From Onthophagus taurus (Eukaryota; Arthropoda; Insecta; Coleoptera; Scarabaeidae): DNA of 64,000 bases. Positions 1 to 11,548 of the stretch are shown piece after piece. Every line of letters starts with the position of its first letter. The stretch's first letter is position 1. The stretch spans positions 25,544,001-25,608,000 of the forward strand of contig NC_091976.1 in assembly GCF_036711975.1 (NCBI RefSeq). The letters run 5' to 3'. A program made the translations under genes and the position numbers. Under the pieces are notes generated by a model. That model did no database searches. It was given only the letters and a program-made list of their open reading frames with translations, and was not told where the DNA came from.

Positions 1-540
1 AAAAATGATATCAAGAAAAAAATATAAAAGAAATAAACATAACTTATATACAAAATAATAAAAAAATTAAACTATACATAATTAATAACTTTGCACTACT
101 GTTGTATAAAGTAATAAGACATTGATAATTTTAAGATCCAATGTAAGGATGATCTTCTTTCCCCTGCCCCTCATTTTCAGTTTTATTACTTTTTTTTTAG
201 ATACAATAGAAACAGAGAACATGGTACTGAGAATTTGTTGTTCATTTATGGTATTATTAAATACAGAGAAAAAAAAATCAAAAACGGCCAAATATTTTTT
301 GTTTTATTTCAATTTATTTAAATAATCCTCATTAAAATAATTAATAACTTATATATATATTATTATTAATAACCATATTTACAGCAGTTTTAAGCATAAA
401 AACATAGAAGATGGATTCCAAATTATCACAGAAGAAGTTAATGATTTCAAAATTTGATATTCTAGAAAAGGACCTATAGATAAAGTTGAAACGCGTTGAT
501 TTTATGGATTTAGGATCAAACTCAAAAAAGAGCCACTCCA
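1..540. other. A+T-rich stretch, no gene seen
   Basis: Low-complexity A+T-rich sequence with short chance open frames only. I see no conserved protein motif on either strand. It may be flank or degraded terminal sequence of the Tigger-like relic that follows. Confidence 0.4.
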
Positions 541-1270
541 AGCTCTGAACTCTTTAGATATAAAGCTACAAAGTTAAACGACAATTTTATGAAAAGATCA
601 TAAAATTTGATCACATATTAAGCTAAAACTGCTTGTCACAAGTAAGGGTTGCTTTGAGAAATTTAAAAATCATTACAGCCTTCACAATTTGAAGTTGATG
701 GGTGAGTCTCCCTCAGCTGATGATGAGGCGGCAAAACTGTATCCAGAATCCCTAAAGAATATAATTCAAGTTTGAATTTCTGCCTCTTAACGCAATATCT
801 CTTCTTCAGCCTTTTCACTACTCGTACATTCTAGGTATATTATACCAGAGCTTTAAAAAAGTTGTCTAACTTTAACATAATGCTGGAAAAACACAACGTT
901 GCTGATTGTATAGCAAATATTGAAGAATCGCGCGTGAATTGAAAAAATCTGAATTAAATGGTAGCTGGAGGAAAATCTGGAAAAGTGTTGAAGGATGATG
1001 AAAATTTATCATGAATGCATTGACATTAATGAAAATAACGAAAACGCCGTCCCAGCTATGTTAACTTTCAAAACAGATGAAGAATGTTGATGGAAAAGGA
1101 TCCTATAACATAACGAACCTTAAAGGCACATGAGATCTAAAACACCTTAGAAACTTTTGCAACAAGACTCCAAAATGGAACAAATAAGCGCAAAATTACA
1201 GACTTTAGACTAGAAATAAGTTTAAACGGCAAACTAGCTCCAAATTTATGAATTCCCTATATTTTTAGAC
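540..1270 (+). pseudogene. Tigger/pogo-like DDE transposase relic
   Basis: Broken plus-strand coding traces resemble the Jerky/Tigger family. One stretch near 690-730 reads like VDGESPSADDEAA, the segment that precedes the catalytic region, and another near 955-985 reads NGSWRKIWKS, like the ACWRKLW block downstream of the catalytic core. Frames shift and stops interrupt, so no functional protein is possible. A downstream segment at 1401-1553 with TTCGATTTACAC-type sequence resembles Tigger termini. Family assignment is by remembered motif order, not alignment. Confidence 0.5.
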
Positions 1271-1400
1271 AATGCAGCTGAGAACTTAATATAACAACCT
1301 TTTTTTTACTATATAAACAGTAGTGTATTCATTTAATATCATTAATAAAATGTATAATACGTATATTTAGAATAAATGTATTTTAAAACTCAATATTTTC

Positions 1401-1553
1401 TTAATCCTTGGAACCAAATCCCTCTAATTCCATATAATTCAATGTTTCAATTTACGCTATTTCGATTTACACAGGATTTTCGCGAATTGGAAGGACTAGA
1501 GATATAATAAGTGATAAGAATTATTGTAAAAAGAAATATTAAGATAAATGCAG
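1401..1553 (+). repeat. Direct repeat, left copy (Tigger-terminus-like)
   Basis: About 150 bp starting TTAATCCTTGGAACC and including ATTTCGATTTACAC and GGACTAGAGATATA. It recurs in the same orientation at 3271-3410. The two copies flank the mariner-like element. Confidence 0.8.
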
Positions 1554-1554
1554 T

Positions 1555-3240
1555 TTTTGACCTTGACCTTATTTTCAAGGTTATATAAAGGTCATGACCA
1601 ATTTTTAAAATGGCACCCTATATATTTTATTGTAAAATCTGAATCTGTGGATAAAAGTAATTCAAAAAAAAATAAATAAAAAAATGTTACTGTGTGGTTT
1701 TGCCAGTACAACGGCAAAATATCTTTTGAAAAAAATTGAAACTTCTTTAGAAACAATTAACTAACGTTTATAATCCAGTAAGAACAAATAAGATTTATGA
1801 ATTTTTAAACATTTTCCTACCCGCTTCGATACATTGTCTTTAGTTGTTAATTCTTAGAGTACTATTTAAGAAACCTCAACAAAAAAAATCCAGAAGAGGT
1901 ACATCGAGTGACTTGGCTCGTCGGAAATACCTTTGGAAAGAGGTTTCCACATTTCTCCGCCTTTGTCAATTTGATAACAGAATAGCGCATAAAAAACAAG
2001 ACCTCGTGATTTGGCATTTTCAGAATATCGTTTTCAGAGACTTAATTGGTTGAATTGTTTTAAAATGTAACAGGTTAAATTAAATTTGCATAAAAACTGC
2101 TTGGCAACAAATTCTGAATTCGTTCCATCGTTTTACATTAAGGCAAAGTATTTAAACTAAGTCATTATATCATGGATACTCTAAGTGTGGCAGAAAAAGT
2201 CGAAATGATTTTTATTTATGGAGAAAATGGCAGAAAAGTTACTGAAAATATAGCTTTGTATCGAGAACGTTTTCCTGATCGAAATACGCCATCAAAAAGT
2301 ACCTTTTACAGAGTTGTGAATGATTTGACTAACACTGGAAATGTGGAATCAAGAAAAAGAAATCTGCGAGCAACTGTAACTACGCAAGAAAAGGAAATTG
2401 ATTTGCAATTGACGCCGGAATGTCGAAGACCAGCATTTTAAGAATATTAAAGCGCAACAAGTATCACCCATACCACGTTTCATTGTATCAATAGCTTTAT
2501 GGAGGTGATTTTGAAAATCGATTAATATTTTGTCTACTTTTATAAACAAAGGACAAGTCAATGGACATAACATGCACTATTGGAGCGTTGAAAATCCGAG
2601 ATGGTTGCGTGAAGTAGAACACCAACGACCTTGGTCGGTTAATGTTTGGTGTGGCATAATTGGTGATAAATCGATCTATACTTTATTGATAATATGATGA
2701 ATGGGGAGAAGTACCAACATTTTTTAGATGACGTCTTACCGACGTTGCTTGTAGATTTGAGTAGGGAACAAAGACAAAATATGTGGCTGCAAAATGATGG
2801 GTGTCCAGCACATTTTGAAGCTTTAGATCGGGATTATGCTGGGCGAAGGATTGGAAGGGGAGGTCCAATTTCCTGGCCTGCCAGATTTGATTTAACACCT
2901 CTTGATTTGTTTGTCTACGCCAGAAAACTCTTTCTAGTGGATAAGAAATGCATCCAGAAATAGCCAAGAAAACCTTTTAAGATGCAAAGAAAGTTTTAGC
3001 AGAAGGGTTAATAAATGTATTGAAGTGGGTGGGGAACTATTTGAACATTTATTATAAATTTTACGCTTGTTGTTGATTAATAGTATAGTTTAATAATTTT
3101 ATTTTATAAATAAACAATATTTAAAACTATTTGAATAAAAAAATTATTTAGATTTTGTCTACAAAAGATGTTTCGTCGTCGTACTGGCATTTAAAAAATT
3201 GGTTGTAACCTTCATATGACCTTGAAAACGCTTGTCTCAC
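1555..3240 (+). mobile_element. Mariner-like DNA transposon, degenerate
   Basis: The ends carry related inverted sequence: TTTTCAAGGTTATATAAAGG near 1572 and, reversed, TTTTCAAGGTCATATGAAGG near 3210-3229. Between them lies a broken transposase on the plus strand. The element sits between two direct copies of another repeat. Exact ends are not fixed because the outer bases diverge. Confidence 0.7.
2172..2965 (+). pseudogene. Mariner-like transposase pseudogene
   Basis: Frame 1 starts with a true ATG at 2172 (MDTLSVAEKVEM) and gives an 89-residue helix-turn-helix N-terminus of the kind found in DUF4817-bearing mariner relatives. A frameshift and stops follow. Coding traces resume near 2590 (REVEHQRPWSVNVWCGI) and 2694-2963, with the mariner blocks WLQNDGCPAH, GRGGPISWPAR and DLTPLDLF. 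The second catalytic Asp (QND) and the third (DLTPLD) are visible. The protein is not intact. Confidence 0.75.
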
Positions 3241-3270
3241 GTTAAATGGACCACCTCTATTTAGAATATC

Positions 3271-3410
3271 TTAATTCTTGGAACCAAATTCCATATAATT
3301 CAATGCTTCAATTTATGCTATTTCGATTTACACGGGATTTTTTGGATTGAAAGGACTAGAGATATAAAAATTGATAACAAATGTAAAAAGAAATAATAAA
3401 ATAAATACAG
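3271..3410 (+). repeat. Direct repeat, right copy
   Basis: Matches 1401-1553 in the same orientation (TTGGAACCAAATTCC, ATTTCGATTTACACGGG, GGACTAGAGATATA) with small differences. Confidence 0.8.
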
Positions 3411-3678
3411 TATAAATAAATATATAAGGGAGTGGTGCGTTTTGAAGAGAGGGTGGATGAGATTTATATATATATATATGAAAAAATAAAGATAACAAAA
3501 AAATGCATTTATTTAATAGTAACACAAACAAAAAGGAACAAAAATAAAATTACAAAATTTATAAAATATTGATAAACAATGCCAATAATTAAATAAAAAC
3601 GTTTATTTTTTCCATTTTTTTTGTTAAATTAACTATTTTACAGTTATTACATACAATCTAACAAAAATATCTCTTAAT
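3411..3678 (-). other. 3' flank of the Angel-like gene
   Basis: A+T-rich sequence with a short TA repeat near 3463-3478. It lies just downstream of the Angel-like stop codon (minus strand), so part is probably 3'UTR. No other feature seen. Confidence 0.4.
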
Positions 3679-6600
3679 TTAGTTGTACTCTAATTTGAAC
3701 TTTGCAATCAAAGACAGGTGATCTGAGCCGACCTCAAAATTAGGAATTCGTACATTGTCCAGTTGACTTGCAGTTGGTAGAGTATACGTTGATATCAATT
3801 TTAAATGTGATTCTTTAAATTTCGTGTTATCACGTTTCCCGCTAAAAGAATTAATTCAAAATTTTTTATGATCAATTAATTTCGATTTACCTATAAAAAA
3901 TATAATCTACAGTAACCCATTCATCTTGATATGTTGTTCCTTCAACATCATTATTAATAACATGTTTATACACAGAACCCAAATTAAAATTGTGCGTCAA
4001 CATCCCAGAAGAAAACGTATGCTTTTTATAATCATTATGACGTTTTTCTTTATTAACTTTTTGATCTGAATTTAATAGTCGTATCATTGATTCTTCAACA
4101 TCTCTCGAAGGTTTCATATTCATCATCCGTTTTTCAACTAATTCACCATGTTGGCAATTATCTAATTAGAAATTGTAATAAATTAAATTAATTTGTTTAA
4201 TGTAATTAATTAATTAACCTGTAATGTATAAAAATTGCGGTATTAAAACTTTTCCAGAATTATACCTTGTCCTCAACATAACATTCTCATACTTGTATTT
4301 CCCATTAACAATAAATTGATAAATAGCCGATGAAGGAAGTGAATTAAAATCGCCCGTTATTAAAATTGGAATATAATACTCATCACCATTTTTATTTTTT
4401 CGATACGCAAACCTTTCAATTTCAGTTAACAAAACTTGCGTTTGCGCTAATCGAACATCTTGTCTTCTCGGATTGTATAATAAATGTGTCGTGGCAACGA
4501 CGAATTGAGTCGATGGGTTTCGTTTTGGGGAAAAAGTTGCTACAATCGCAACGTTATCTCTATCAAGAATAGAGGTGTTTGGTTGTCGGAATTCAACTGT
4601 TGTGTATTCAACTAAATTAAATTTATCGGTTTTATAATAAATAGCACAGCCGTCGGTACGAATTCCCGTTCTTTGTTTATAAATCATGTTGTAACCTAAC
4701 GTTTCTAATTTTTTAAAATATTTATCTATGTGAGATTGTTGTACTTCTTGGAGACACAAAATCTAAAAACAAATTAAATTGTACTATAAGTATAAAGGCT
4801 TTCACGGCTGGTGTGAATTAAACTAAAATTAGCACTATAACTAGAATTAATACTAGACTTAGAACTAAAAATATTCAGGTTTAGCCGTCTTAAGAAACGA
4901 ATTGGGCAGACTTTAAATATCATAAAGAAGTCTGAAATTATACTGGGCAGAGTTTAGAACATCATGAGATTTTATAGAATTAAATTTTCCATACTCCAGA
5001 TAATAAGAAATGTCTATCTAATTGTGTCTCAAAATAGACACAACATTTATGATAAACTATTTCCATCATCTATTTGCTTGGAAGAGTCAGTTCCAGTTCT
5101 TCGTCTGCGGATTCATCAGAAATTTCATACAGAACTATTTCATGTGTTATAAAAATGGATTATGCATCATGGGAGAAAATAAAACCGATGGATATTTCAT
5201 ATAATGACAAGAACACGCAATGTACAAGGGATTTTGGGAAGCCACTAATTTGCCATGTCGTGATTTTTAAAAGTGGCTCCGAATGGATTATATTATTTAA
5301 AAGTAATTGGTCATTGCTCCATAATTCGAAATTCCAAGCATCCACGTATAAAAAGCATTCTGAACATGTTATATTGATACATTGCTCATTAAGTGGTGAA
5401 TTTGAATGAATAATCGTAATCAAAACACAACGATTTTTAAATAACGCGTCTGCCCTCCGTATAATAATAATAATATTTTTTGTCAATTTTTTTGTCCATT
5501 ATTTCGGGTTTCAATGATATGCTCAAGGACAGTAAAAAAACTGGCATCTACTTTAGCTTTAAATGTCAAGAAACATTAAGGCCACGACAAATTAAAAAGC
5601 AATTCTCTTATGAATGCGAAGATCAACCCATAAGAATGAAGAAGTAAGTTTTAAAGTGAACTCTTCTTGACTGAACATTCAGAAATATTTAATTTTTTAT
5701 GGAATCTCTCCAAATTCAATAAATATCTTCAAGAAGACCAGCTTAATCTTTGTCAAAAACTTGAAACAGCAGTAAGTGACAAAATTATCTTATGCATGAA
5801 CTACAGATTTTGCAGAGCTTTGACTCCCCAAAGCTGTTACATCGCCCGTTAAAGCTTCAAATTATATAGTTGATAACAATCTAACCCATTCATTTCCTAA
5901 CATCTATATGTATTTCTCTATGGATTTTGTTAACAATTCTAGTCTCAGTTGCTCCAGCAGAGAGATCATTTTCAAAATTAAAAATTATCTGCGGTCTACT
6001 ATGGGACAAGATAGATTGGCAAATCTTGCAATCATATCTATTGAGAGTGACATTTTACAAAAATTAGATATAGATTTAATAATAGGACAATTTGCTAAAA
6101 ACAAAGCCAGAAAAGCTCAGTTTTTGTAAGATGAATTTCAATATACGCATTTTCTTATTAATTTTTTGTTAACACGTGGACCAATTCGTGATTGAACTAT
6201 TTTATGTTAAAGTTATATTATTTTACGTAAATATTGTTTATTTAAAAATATAAATAGTGTAAATCTTAAATAAAATAATTGTACTGGTCAGTTTAGAATA
6301 CCAAGAAATTGTCTGAAATTAAATTGGCTGTACTCCAAACAATGAGAAAACATTAATATTGTACTAGTCAGACTTTAGACATCATAAAGAAGTCTAAAAT
6401 TATACTGGGCAGAGTTTAGAACATCATGAGATTTTATAGAATTAAATTGGCAATACTCCAGATAACAAGAAAACGCTAAAATTGTACTAGTCAGGCTTTA
6501 GAGATTGGATTCTGAATTCGCGCGAAGGCAGACTGAACCGCCCGCAGCACTTTGACCTCAGCAGATCCCTTGTTCTTATTTCCCTCTTTTGGTCAGCATT

Positions 6601-9600
6601 AGGGTCCTTGCAGCCATATTACTTTGGAGACAAAGGCTAGAATTTGTCCTGGTTTTGCTGCCCTGATTCCACTCATGCGAATCTGGATATCTCTAAAAAT
6701 GGAATAACCTTAATGTTATTCCATTAGAATGTCGCATCCTCTGCAGATGTCGGTGTCACTTATTCTCATGTTCAGTAAGTGCTACTGTAGATCCTAGTGT
6801 CCAGTGATTAGACCTATGACCAAACGTAGGTTCTTCCTGAACAGCCTCATAAATAAATCTGTTCGTTTAGGGTCAGGGTACATCAGAGCCTCCTTGGCTT
6901 GGCGACATCCTGGTGTCCTGTGCCAGTAGGTTAGAAACTTCTTACGTGTTTCCTCTTTTTGAAGCTCTATTAAAGACCTTATTGTTGGGGCAATGAATGG
7001 TTCTGGCGATCCCGGAGGTACGCCTGCGCATGAAGCTTATTTCTCGAATGACCCTTTGTCCAGTAGATCGTAATCTCATTGCTAGAGCTGCCTCACAAAG
7101 ATTGTTATGGCAGTCCTCAAACAACGAGGAAACTCTAATATTGTACTATTTAGACTTTAGACATCATAAAGAAGTCTGGAATTATACTAGGCAGAGTTTA
7201 GAATATCATGAGATTTTCTAGAACTAAATTGGCCATACTCCAGACAACAAGAAAACGTTAAAATTGTATTGGTAAAGCTTTAGAGGTCATAAAGAAGTCT
7301 GGAATTATATTGGGCAGACATCAGACATAGCGAAAAACTCAAAAATTGTACAGGTGAGACGTCAGACATCATAAACAAGTTTTTAATTGTACTGGTAACA
7401 GTCTAGAATACCAAGAGATTGTCTGGAATTAAATTGGCTAGACTCCAAACAATAAGAAAACTCTAATATTGCACTAGTCAGACTTTAGACATCATAAAGA
7501 AGCCTGGAATTATACTGGGCAGAGTTTAGAACATCATGAGATTTTATAGAATTAAATTGGCCATACTCCAGACAACAAGAAAACGTTAAAATTGTATTGG
7601 TAAAGCTTTAGAAGTCATAAAGAAGTCTGGAATTATATTGGGCAGACATCAGACATAGCGAAAAACTCAAAAATTGTACAGGTGAGACGTCAGACATCAT
7701 AAACAAGTTTTTAATTGTACTGGTAACAGTCTAGAATACCAAGAGATTGTCTGGAATTAAATTGGCTAGGCTCCAAACAATAAGAAAACTCTAATATTGC
7801 ACTAGTCAGACTTTAGACATCATAAAGAAGTCTGGAATTATACTAGGCAGAGTTTAGAATATCATGAGATTTTCTAGAATTAAATTGGCCATACTCCAGA
7901 CAACAAGAAAACGTTAAAATTGTATTGGTAAAGCTTTAGAAGTCATAAAGAAGTCTGGAATTATATTGGGCAGACATCAGACATAGCGAAAAACTCAAAA
8001 ATTGTACAGGTGAGACGTCAGACATCATAAAGAAGTTTTTAATTGTACTGGTAACAGTCCAGAATACCAAGAGATTGTCTGGAATTAAATTGGCTAGACT
8101 CCAGACAATAAGAAAACTCTAATATTGTACTAGTCAGACTTTAGACATCATAAAGAAGTCTGGAAATATACTGGGCAGAGTTTAGAACATCATGAGATTT
8201 TATAGAATTAAATTGGCCATACTCCAGATAACAAGAAAACGTTAAAATTGTATTGGTAAAGCTTTAGAGGTCATAAAGAAGTCTGGAATTATATTGGGCA
8301 GAACATCAGACATTGCAAAAAACTCTAAAATTGTACTGGGGAGACGCCAGACATCATAAAGAAGTCTTTAATTGTACTGGTCAGAGTCTAGAATACCAAG
8401 AGCTTGTCTGGAATTAAATTGGCTGGACTCCAGACAACGAGAAAACTCTAATAATTTTAACTTTGTGGGCGTTATATGTGCTAGAATGTGTAATTTTTGT
8501 AAAAACTTATTATAGTGATTTCTTTTTAAGATACGAAATGATTCATTCACACCAAACGAGAGGAATAAAGAAAGTACCTTTTGTGCCGCCATACACTAAC
8601 AGCGCAAGGTTGCAGAATAGTGTTCTTTTTTCTTGCATCCGAATTTATAACAACTTGGATATTAGTGTTAAGAAACTACCATTATACCAATTGAAAAGGA
8701 AACTCAAGGGGTACTTGCTTGAGAAAACATTGTATAACTTAGATGATTTTTTTAAAGAGAAAGTAGTATTGTGATTTTGACTGAATTATTGTATTTAACT
8801 TGTTCGACACCTTTTGGTATTATGTGAATTAATAAAAGATTATTATTATTATTAAGTCAGACTTTAGAAATCATAAAGAAGTCTGAAAGTATACTGGGCA
8901 GAGTCTAGAACATCATGAAATGTTCTAGAATTAAATTAGCCATACCCCAAACAACAAGAAACCGCTAAACTTGTACTGGTGAAGCTTTACAGATCATAAA
9001 GACGTCTGGAATTATATTGGGCATACATCAGACATCACGAAAAACTCTAAAATTGTATAGGTGAGATGTCAGACATCATAGAGAAGTCTTTAATTATACT
9101 GATCACAGTCTAGGATACTAAGAGGTTGTCTGGAATTAAATTAGCTTGGCTCCAGACAATAAGAAAACTCTAATATTGTACTAGTCAGACTTTAGACATC
9201 ATAAAGAAGTCTGGAATTATACTGGGCAGAGTTTAGAACATCATGAGATTTTATAGAATTAAATTGGCCATACTCCAGACAACAAGAAAACGCTAAAATT
9301 GTACTGGTAAAGCTTTAGAGATCATAAAGAAATCTGGAATTATATTGGGCAGCCAACAGACATCGGGAAAAACTCTAAAATTGTACAGGGGAGACGTCAG
9401 ACATCATAGAGAAGTTTGGAATTGTACTGGTCAGAGTCTAGAATATCACGAGATTTTCTCCAATTAAATTGGCTGGACTGCATATAAGGAGAAAACTCTA
9501 ATATTGTACTAGTCAGACTTTAGACATCATAAAGAAGTCTGGAATTATACTGGGCAGTCTAGAACATCATGAGATTTTATAGAATTAAATTGGCCATACT

Positions 9601-11167
9601 CCTGATAACAAGAAAACGCTAAAATTGTACTGGTCAGGTTTTAGAGATCAAAAAGAAGTCTGGAATTATATAAGGTAGATATCAGACATCGAGAAAAACT
9701 GTAAAATTGTGCAGATGAGACGACAGACATCTTAGAACAGTCTTTAATTGTATTGGTCAGAATCTAGAATACCAAGAGATTTTTTGGAATTAAATTGGCT
9801 GCACTCCAGACAATGAGAAAACTCTAATATTGTACTAGTCAGACTTTAGAGATCATAAAGAAGTCTGGAATTATACTGGGCAGACATCAGACACCACGAA
9901 AAACTCTAAAATTGTACAGGTGAGACGTCAGACATCATAAAAAAGTGTGGAATTGTATTGGTCACAGTCTACAATACCAAGAGATATTCTGGAATGAAAT
10001 TGGCTGGACTCCAGACAACAAAAAAAAACTCTAATATTGTACTGGTCAGACTTTAGACATCATAAAGACGTCTGGAATTATACTGATGAGACATTAGACA
10101 TAATAAAAAAGACTGGAATTGTACTGGTCAGACAGTAGACATCAATAAAACCCATCTTATTAGACCTACGTGTTAATTTTAGTTTAGCTAAATTCAAGTT
10201 TTAATTAAAAAAAATTGATTATTACATCTCCATTTTTCTCTTTAATTTCTTGATATAAATTTTTATAACGAAAATCCCATTGCAATGCATTTTGATCATT
10301 TCCATTATACAACTCTGGATGTTCCATGAGTAAATCTTGAGCAAGAACATTATATGATATTATGGTAAAAACAACACCAGATTCAGTTTTATTTTGGCGA
10401 TAATACAATTTTCCAAAATTGGTTAAATCCCAACGACGCATTCCTGTTTATAAAAAAATAATAAATAAATTTATCGATTACAAAACCTTAAAAGTTTTAC
10501 CTAAAATTGAATTAGATCTAGCAGAAGATCTAGATCCACTTCCTTTTGCAGAGCTACTCCCTCTTGATTCCACACTATTACGATAATGAACATTACTATT
10601 TTGATGATCCAAAACGGAAGAGGTAGAGAAGGATCTTTGGAAGGCGATCGCAGCTGGATAATTATTATAAGGAAACAATACGTTTTGATGTAAATATCCA
10701 CCAAAAAGTAATTGTTGGTGTACACTGGGGCAATGGAAGTTGGTGGCAACACTTTCTAAAAATGCCGTACCATAACTGGTACTTGCAACGATGTTAGAGT
10801 GATTTGAACCTGTTGCATAGACAGGAATGTTTTTATTAATACTTTCCTTATTGTCGTTGTTTCCACGTTGCCGATTGATGCTGTTGGATCGTTGTTTATT
10901 ATTGTGAATAGGGCAAGGAGTGCTAGAAATCCCATCATCGTGGCAAGCGCAATTTGAGCCTGCTTTTGAAAAAACTTTTTTTGAATCCATTTCGTAAACT
11001 AAAGGCCGATCTTCTTTAACAAGGACAACGCATGCTGATAATGATCTTTTACTATTATCCAACTTTACAAGGTTAACCGAGTCATCGCAATTGGATACGA
11101 AATTAATGCCATTACTATTATTAAACGATGATAAAAAACGAATAGATCTGCTCCTACATATCAGCAT
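3679..11167 (-). CDS. angel: Angel-like endonuclease/exonuclease/phosphatase family protein
   Basis: Five exons on the minus strand join in frame to 620 residues: 10501-11167, 10226-10443, 4219-4762, 3891-4161 and 3679-3841, all with GT/AG borders. The family (CCR4-related EEP fold; ANGEL1/2 in vertebrates) acts on RNA ends, including 2',3'-cyclic phosphates. Visible motifs, in order, are SYNVLAQDLL, the catalytic LCLQEVQ, DRDNVAIV, THLLYNPRR, the catalytic GDFNSLPSS, VDYIFY and the C-terminal SDHLSLIAKFKL. The start ATG at 11165-11167 gives MLICRSRSIRFLSSF, Arg/Ser-rich with no early acid, so a mitochondrial leader is possible. The N-terminal 200 residues are Ser/Asn-rich and poorly conserved. 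Intron 2 (4763-10225) is 5.46 kb and full of satellite and transposon relics. All key residues seem present, so I take the gene as intact. Confidence 0.9.
4798..4897. repeat. Fragment of CTAG/GTTAGTTCTAG-type MITE
   Basis: Contains AGCACTATAACTAGAATTAATACTAG and TTTAGCCGTCTTAAG-like sequence split over 4830-4895. It is related to the hairpin element at 21503-21614 and to the spacer beginning at 42775. Confidence 0.4.
4898..5012 (+). repeat. 41-bp satellite block 1
   Basis: First piece of the 41-bp-monomer satellite in the Angel intron (CATAAAGAAGTCTGAAATT, then TACTGGGCAGAG). It ends where the hAT-like relic begins. Confidence 0.8.
5013..6270 (+). pseudogene. hAT-family transposase relic (ZMYM1-like), in satellite
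   Basis: The 3' part carries the hAT dimerisation block: FKIKNYLRSTMGQDRLANLA followed by IISIESDILQKLDIDLII, about 5908-6129, ending at a stop. Upstream 5540-5860 gives broken frames with KRPRQIKKQFSYECEDQPI-like sequence, as expected just N-terminal of that domain. The N-terminal part (5013-5500) is not recognisable. Satellite flanks both sides, so the element entered the array. The protein is non-functional. Confidence 0.7.
6271..6505 (+). repeat. 41-bp satellite block 2
   Basis: Several monomers (TTGTACTGGTCAG, CCAAGAAATTGTCTG, CATCATAAAGAAGTC) between the hAT relic and a LINE fragment. Confidence 0.8.
6506..7130 (-). pseudogene. R1-type LINE fragment: RNase H end and C-terminal region
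   Basis: Minus-strand coding traces, GC-richer than the flanks. Near 7000-7130 there is CHNNLCEAALAMRLRSTGQR. Downstream come YWHRTPGCRQAKEALMYPDP and LFRKNLRLVIGLITGH (about 6800-6930), which match the region between RNase H and the terminal zinc motif of R1-clade LINEs. Frameshifts and stops abound. It lies between satellite blocks. Confidence 0.65.
7131..8455 (+). repeat. 41-bp satellite block 3, 328-330-bp higher-order units
   Basis: The clearest part of the array. The monomer GTACTAGTCAGACTTTAGAC... starts a higher-order unit near 7140, 7472, 7800 and 8129, a spacing of about 330 bp. Each unit is made of eight monomers of 40-42 bp, each ending near AATT or AATATT. Monomer types keep their order from unit to unit. 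Confidence 0.9.
8456..8856 (+). pseudogene. 3' end of a non-LTR retrotransposon
   Basis: An open stretch (8463-8774) ends with ARLQNSVLFSCIRIYNNLD, then VKKLPLYQLKRKLKGYLLEK, typical of the last residues of ORF2 in some LINE clades (CR1/Daphne-like). The stop is followed by about 80 nt and a short ATT repeat tail (8838-8855). It is 5'-truncated and sits in the satellite. Confidence 0.65.
8857..10150 (+). repeat. 41-bp satellite block 4
   Basis: Continuation of the array up to about 75 bp before Angel exon 2. Monomers are more diverged here than in 7131-8455, and higher-order order is partly scrambled. Confidence 0.85.
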
Positions 11168-11548
11168 TCCATATATATTATCAACTTTGCAAACTTACGT
11201 TTAGCATTATTGTGAAGATTTTTGGTTAATTTCAGAAATTTTAAACATGTACTGTCAAAATTTTGTTACACCATCTTTAAATATGTAACTAACTTCACGT
11301 TGATATAACCTATAACAAAAAAAATTTAATAAAAATTGAAATATTAAAAAAAATGTTTTAAAATTAATTATATAACAAATATTATCTTAAATAAATTATT
11401 ATTTTTTATATATTCAATAAATAACCAACTTCACATTGTAGGATTAAAAAATAATCAAATAAGCGCCCTCTATAATAATAAACGTCAAAGTCGTTTGTTA
11501 TTCTTGATTTTGTCAATTTTAAAGCTCTTTTCCAACTAAAAATAAACG
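11168..11548. promoter_or_regulatory. Head-to-head intergenic region, Angel / MED7
   Basis: Only 381 bp separate the Angel ATG (minus) from the MED7 ATG (plus), so both promoters and 5'UTRs must lie here. The sequence is very A+T-rich. No clear TATA or initiator could be assigned. Confidence 0.6.

Noticed and set aside
5160-5486. Minus-strand 108-residue open frame
   Set aside because: Lies across the hAT relic with no motif; probably chance.
4898-10150. Idea that the satellite blocks encode a repeat protein
   Set aside because: No frame stays open over several units; stops occur in all frames within each 330-bp unit.
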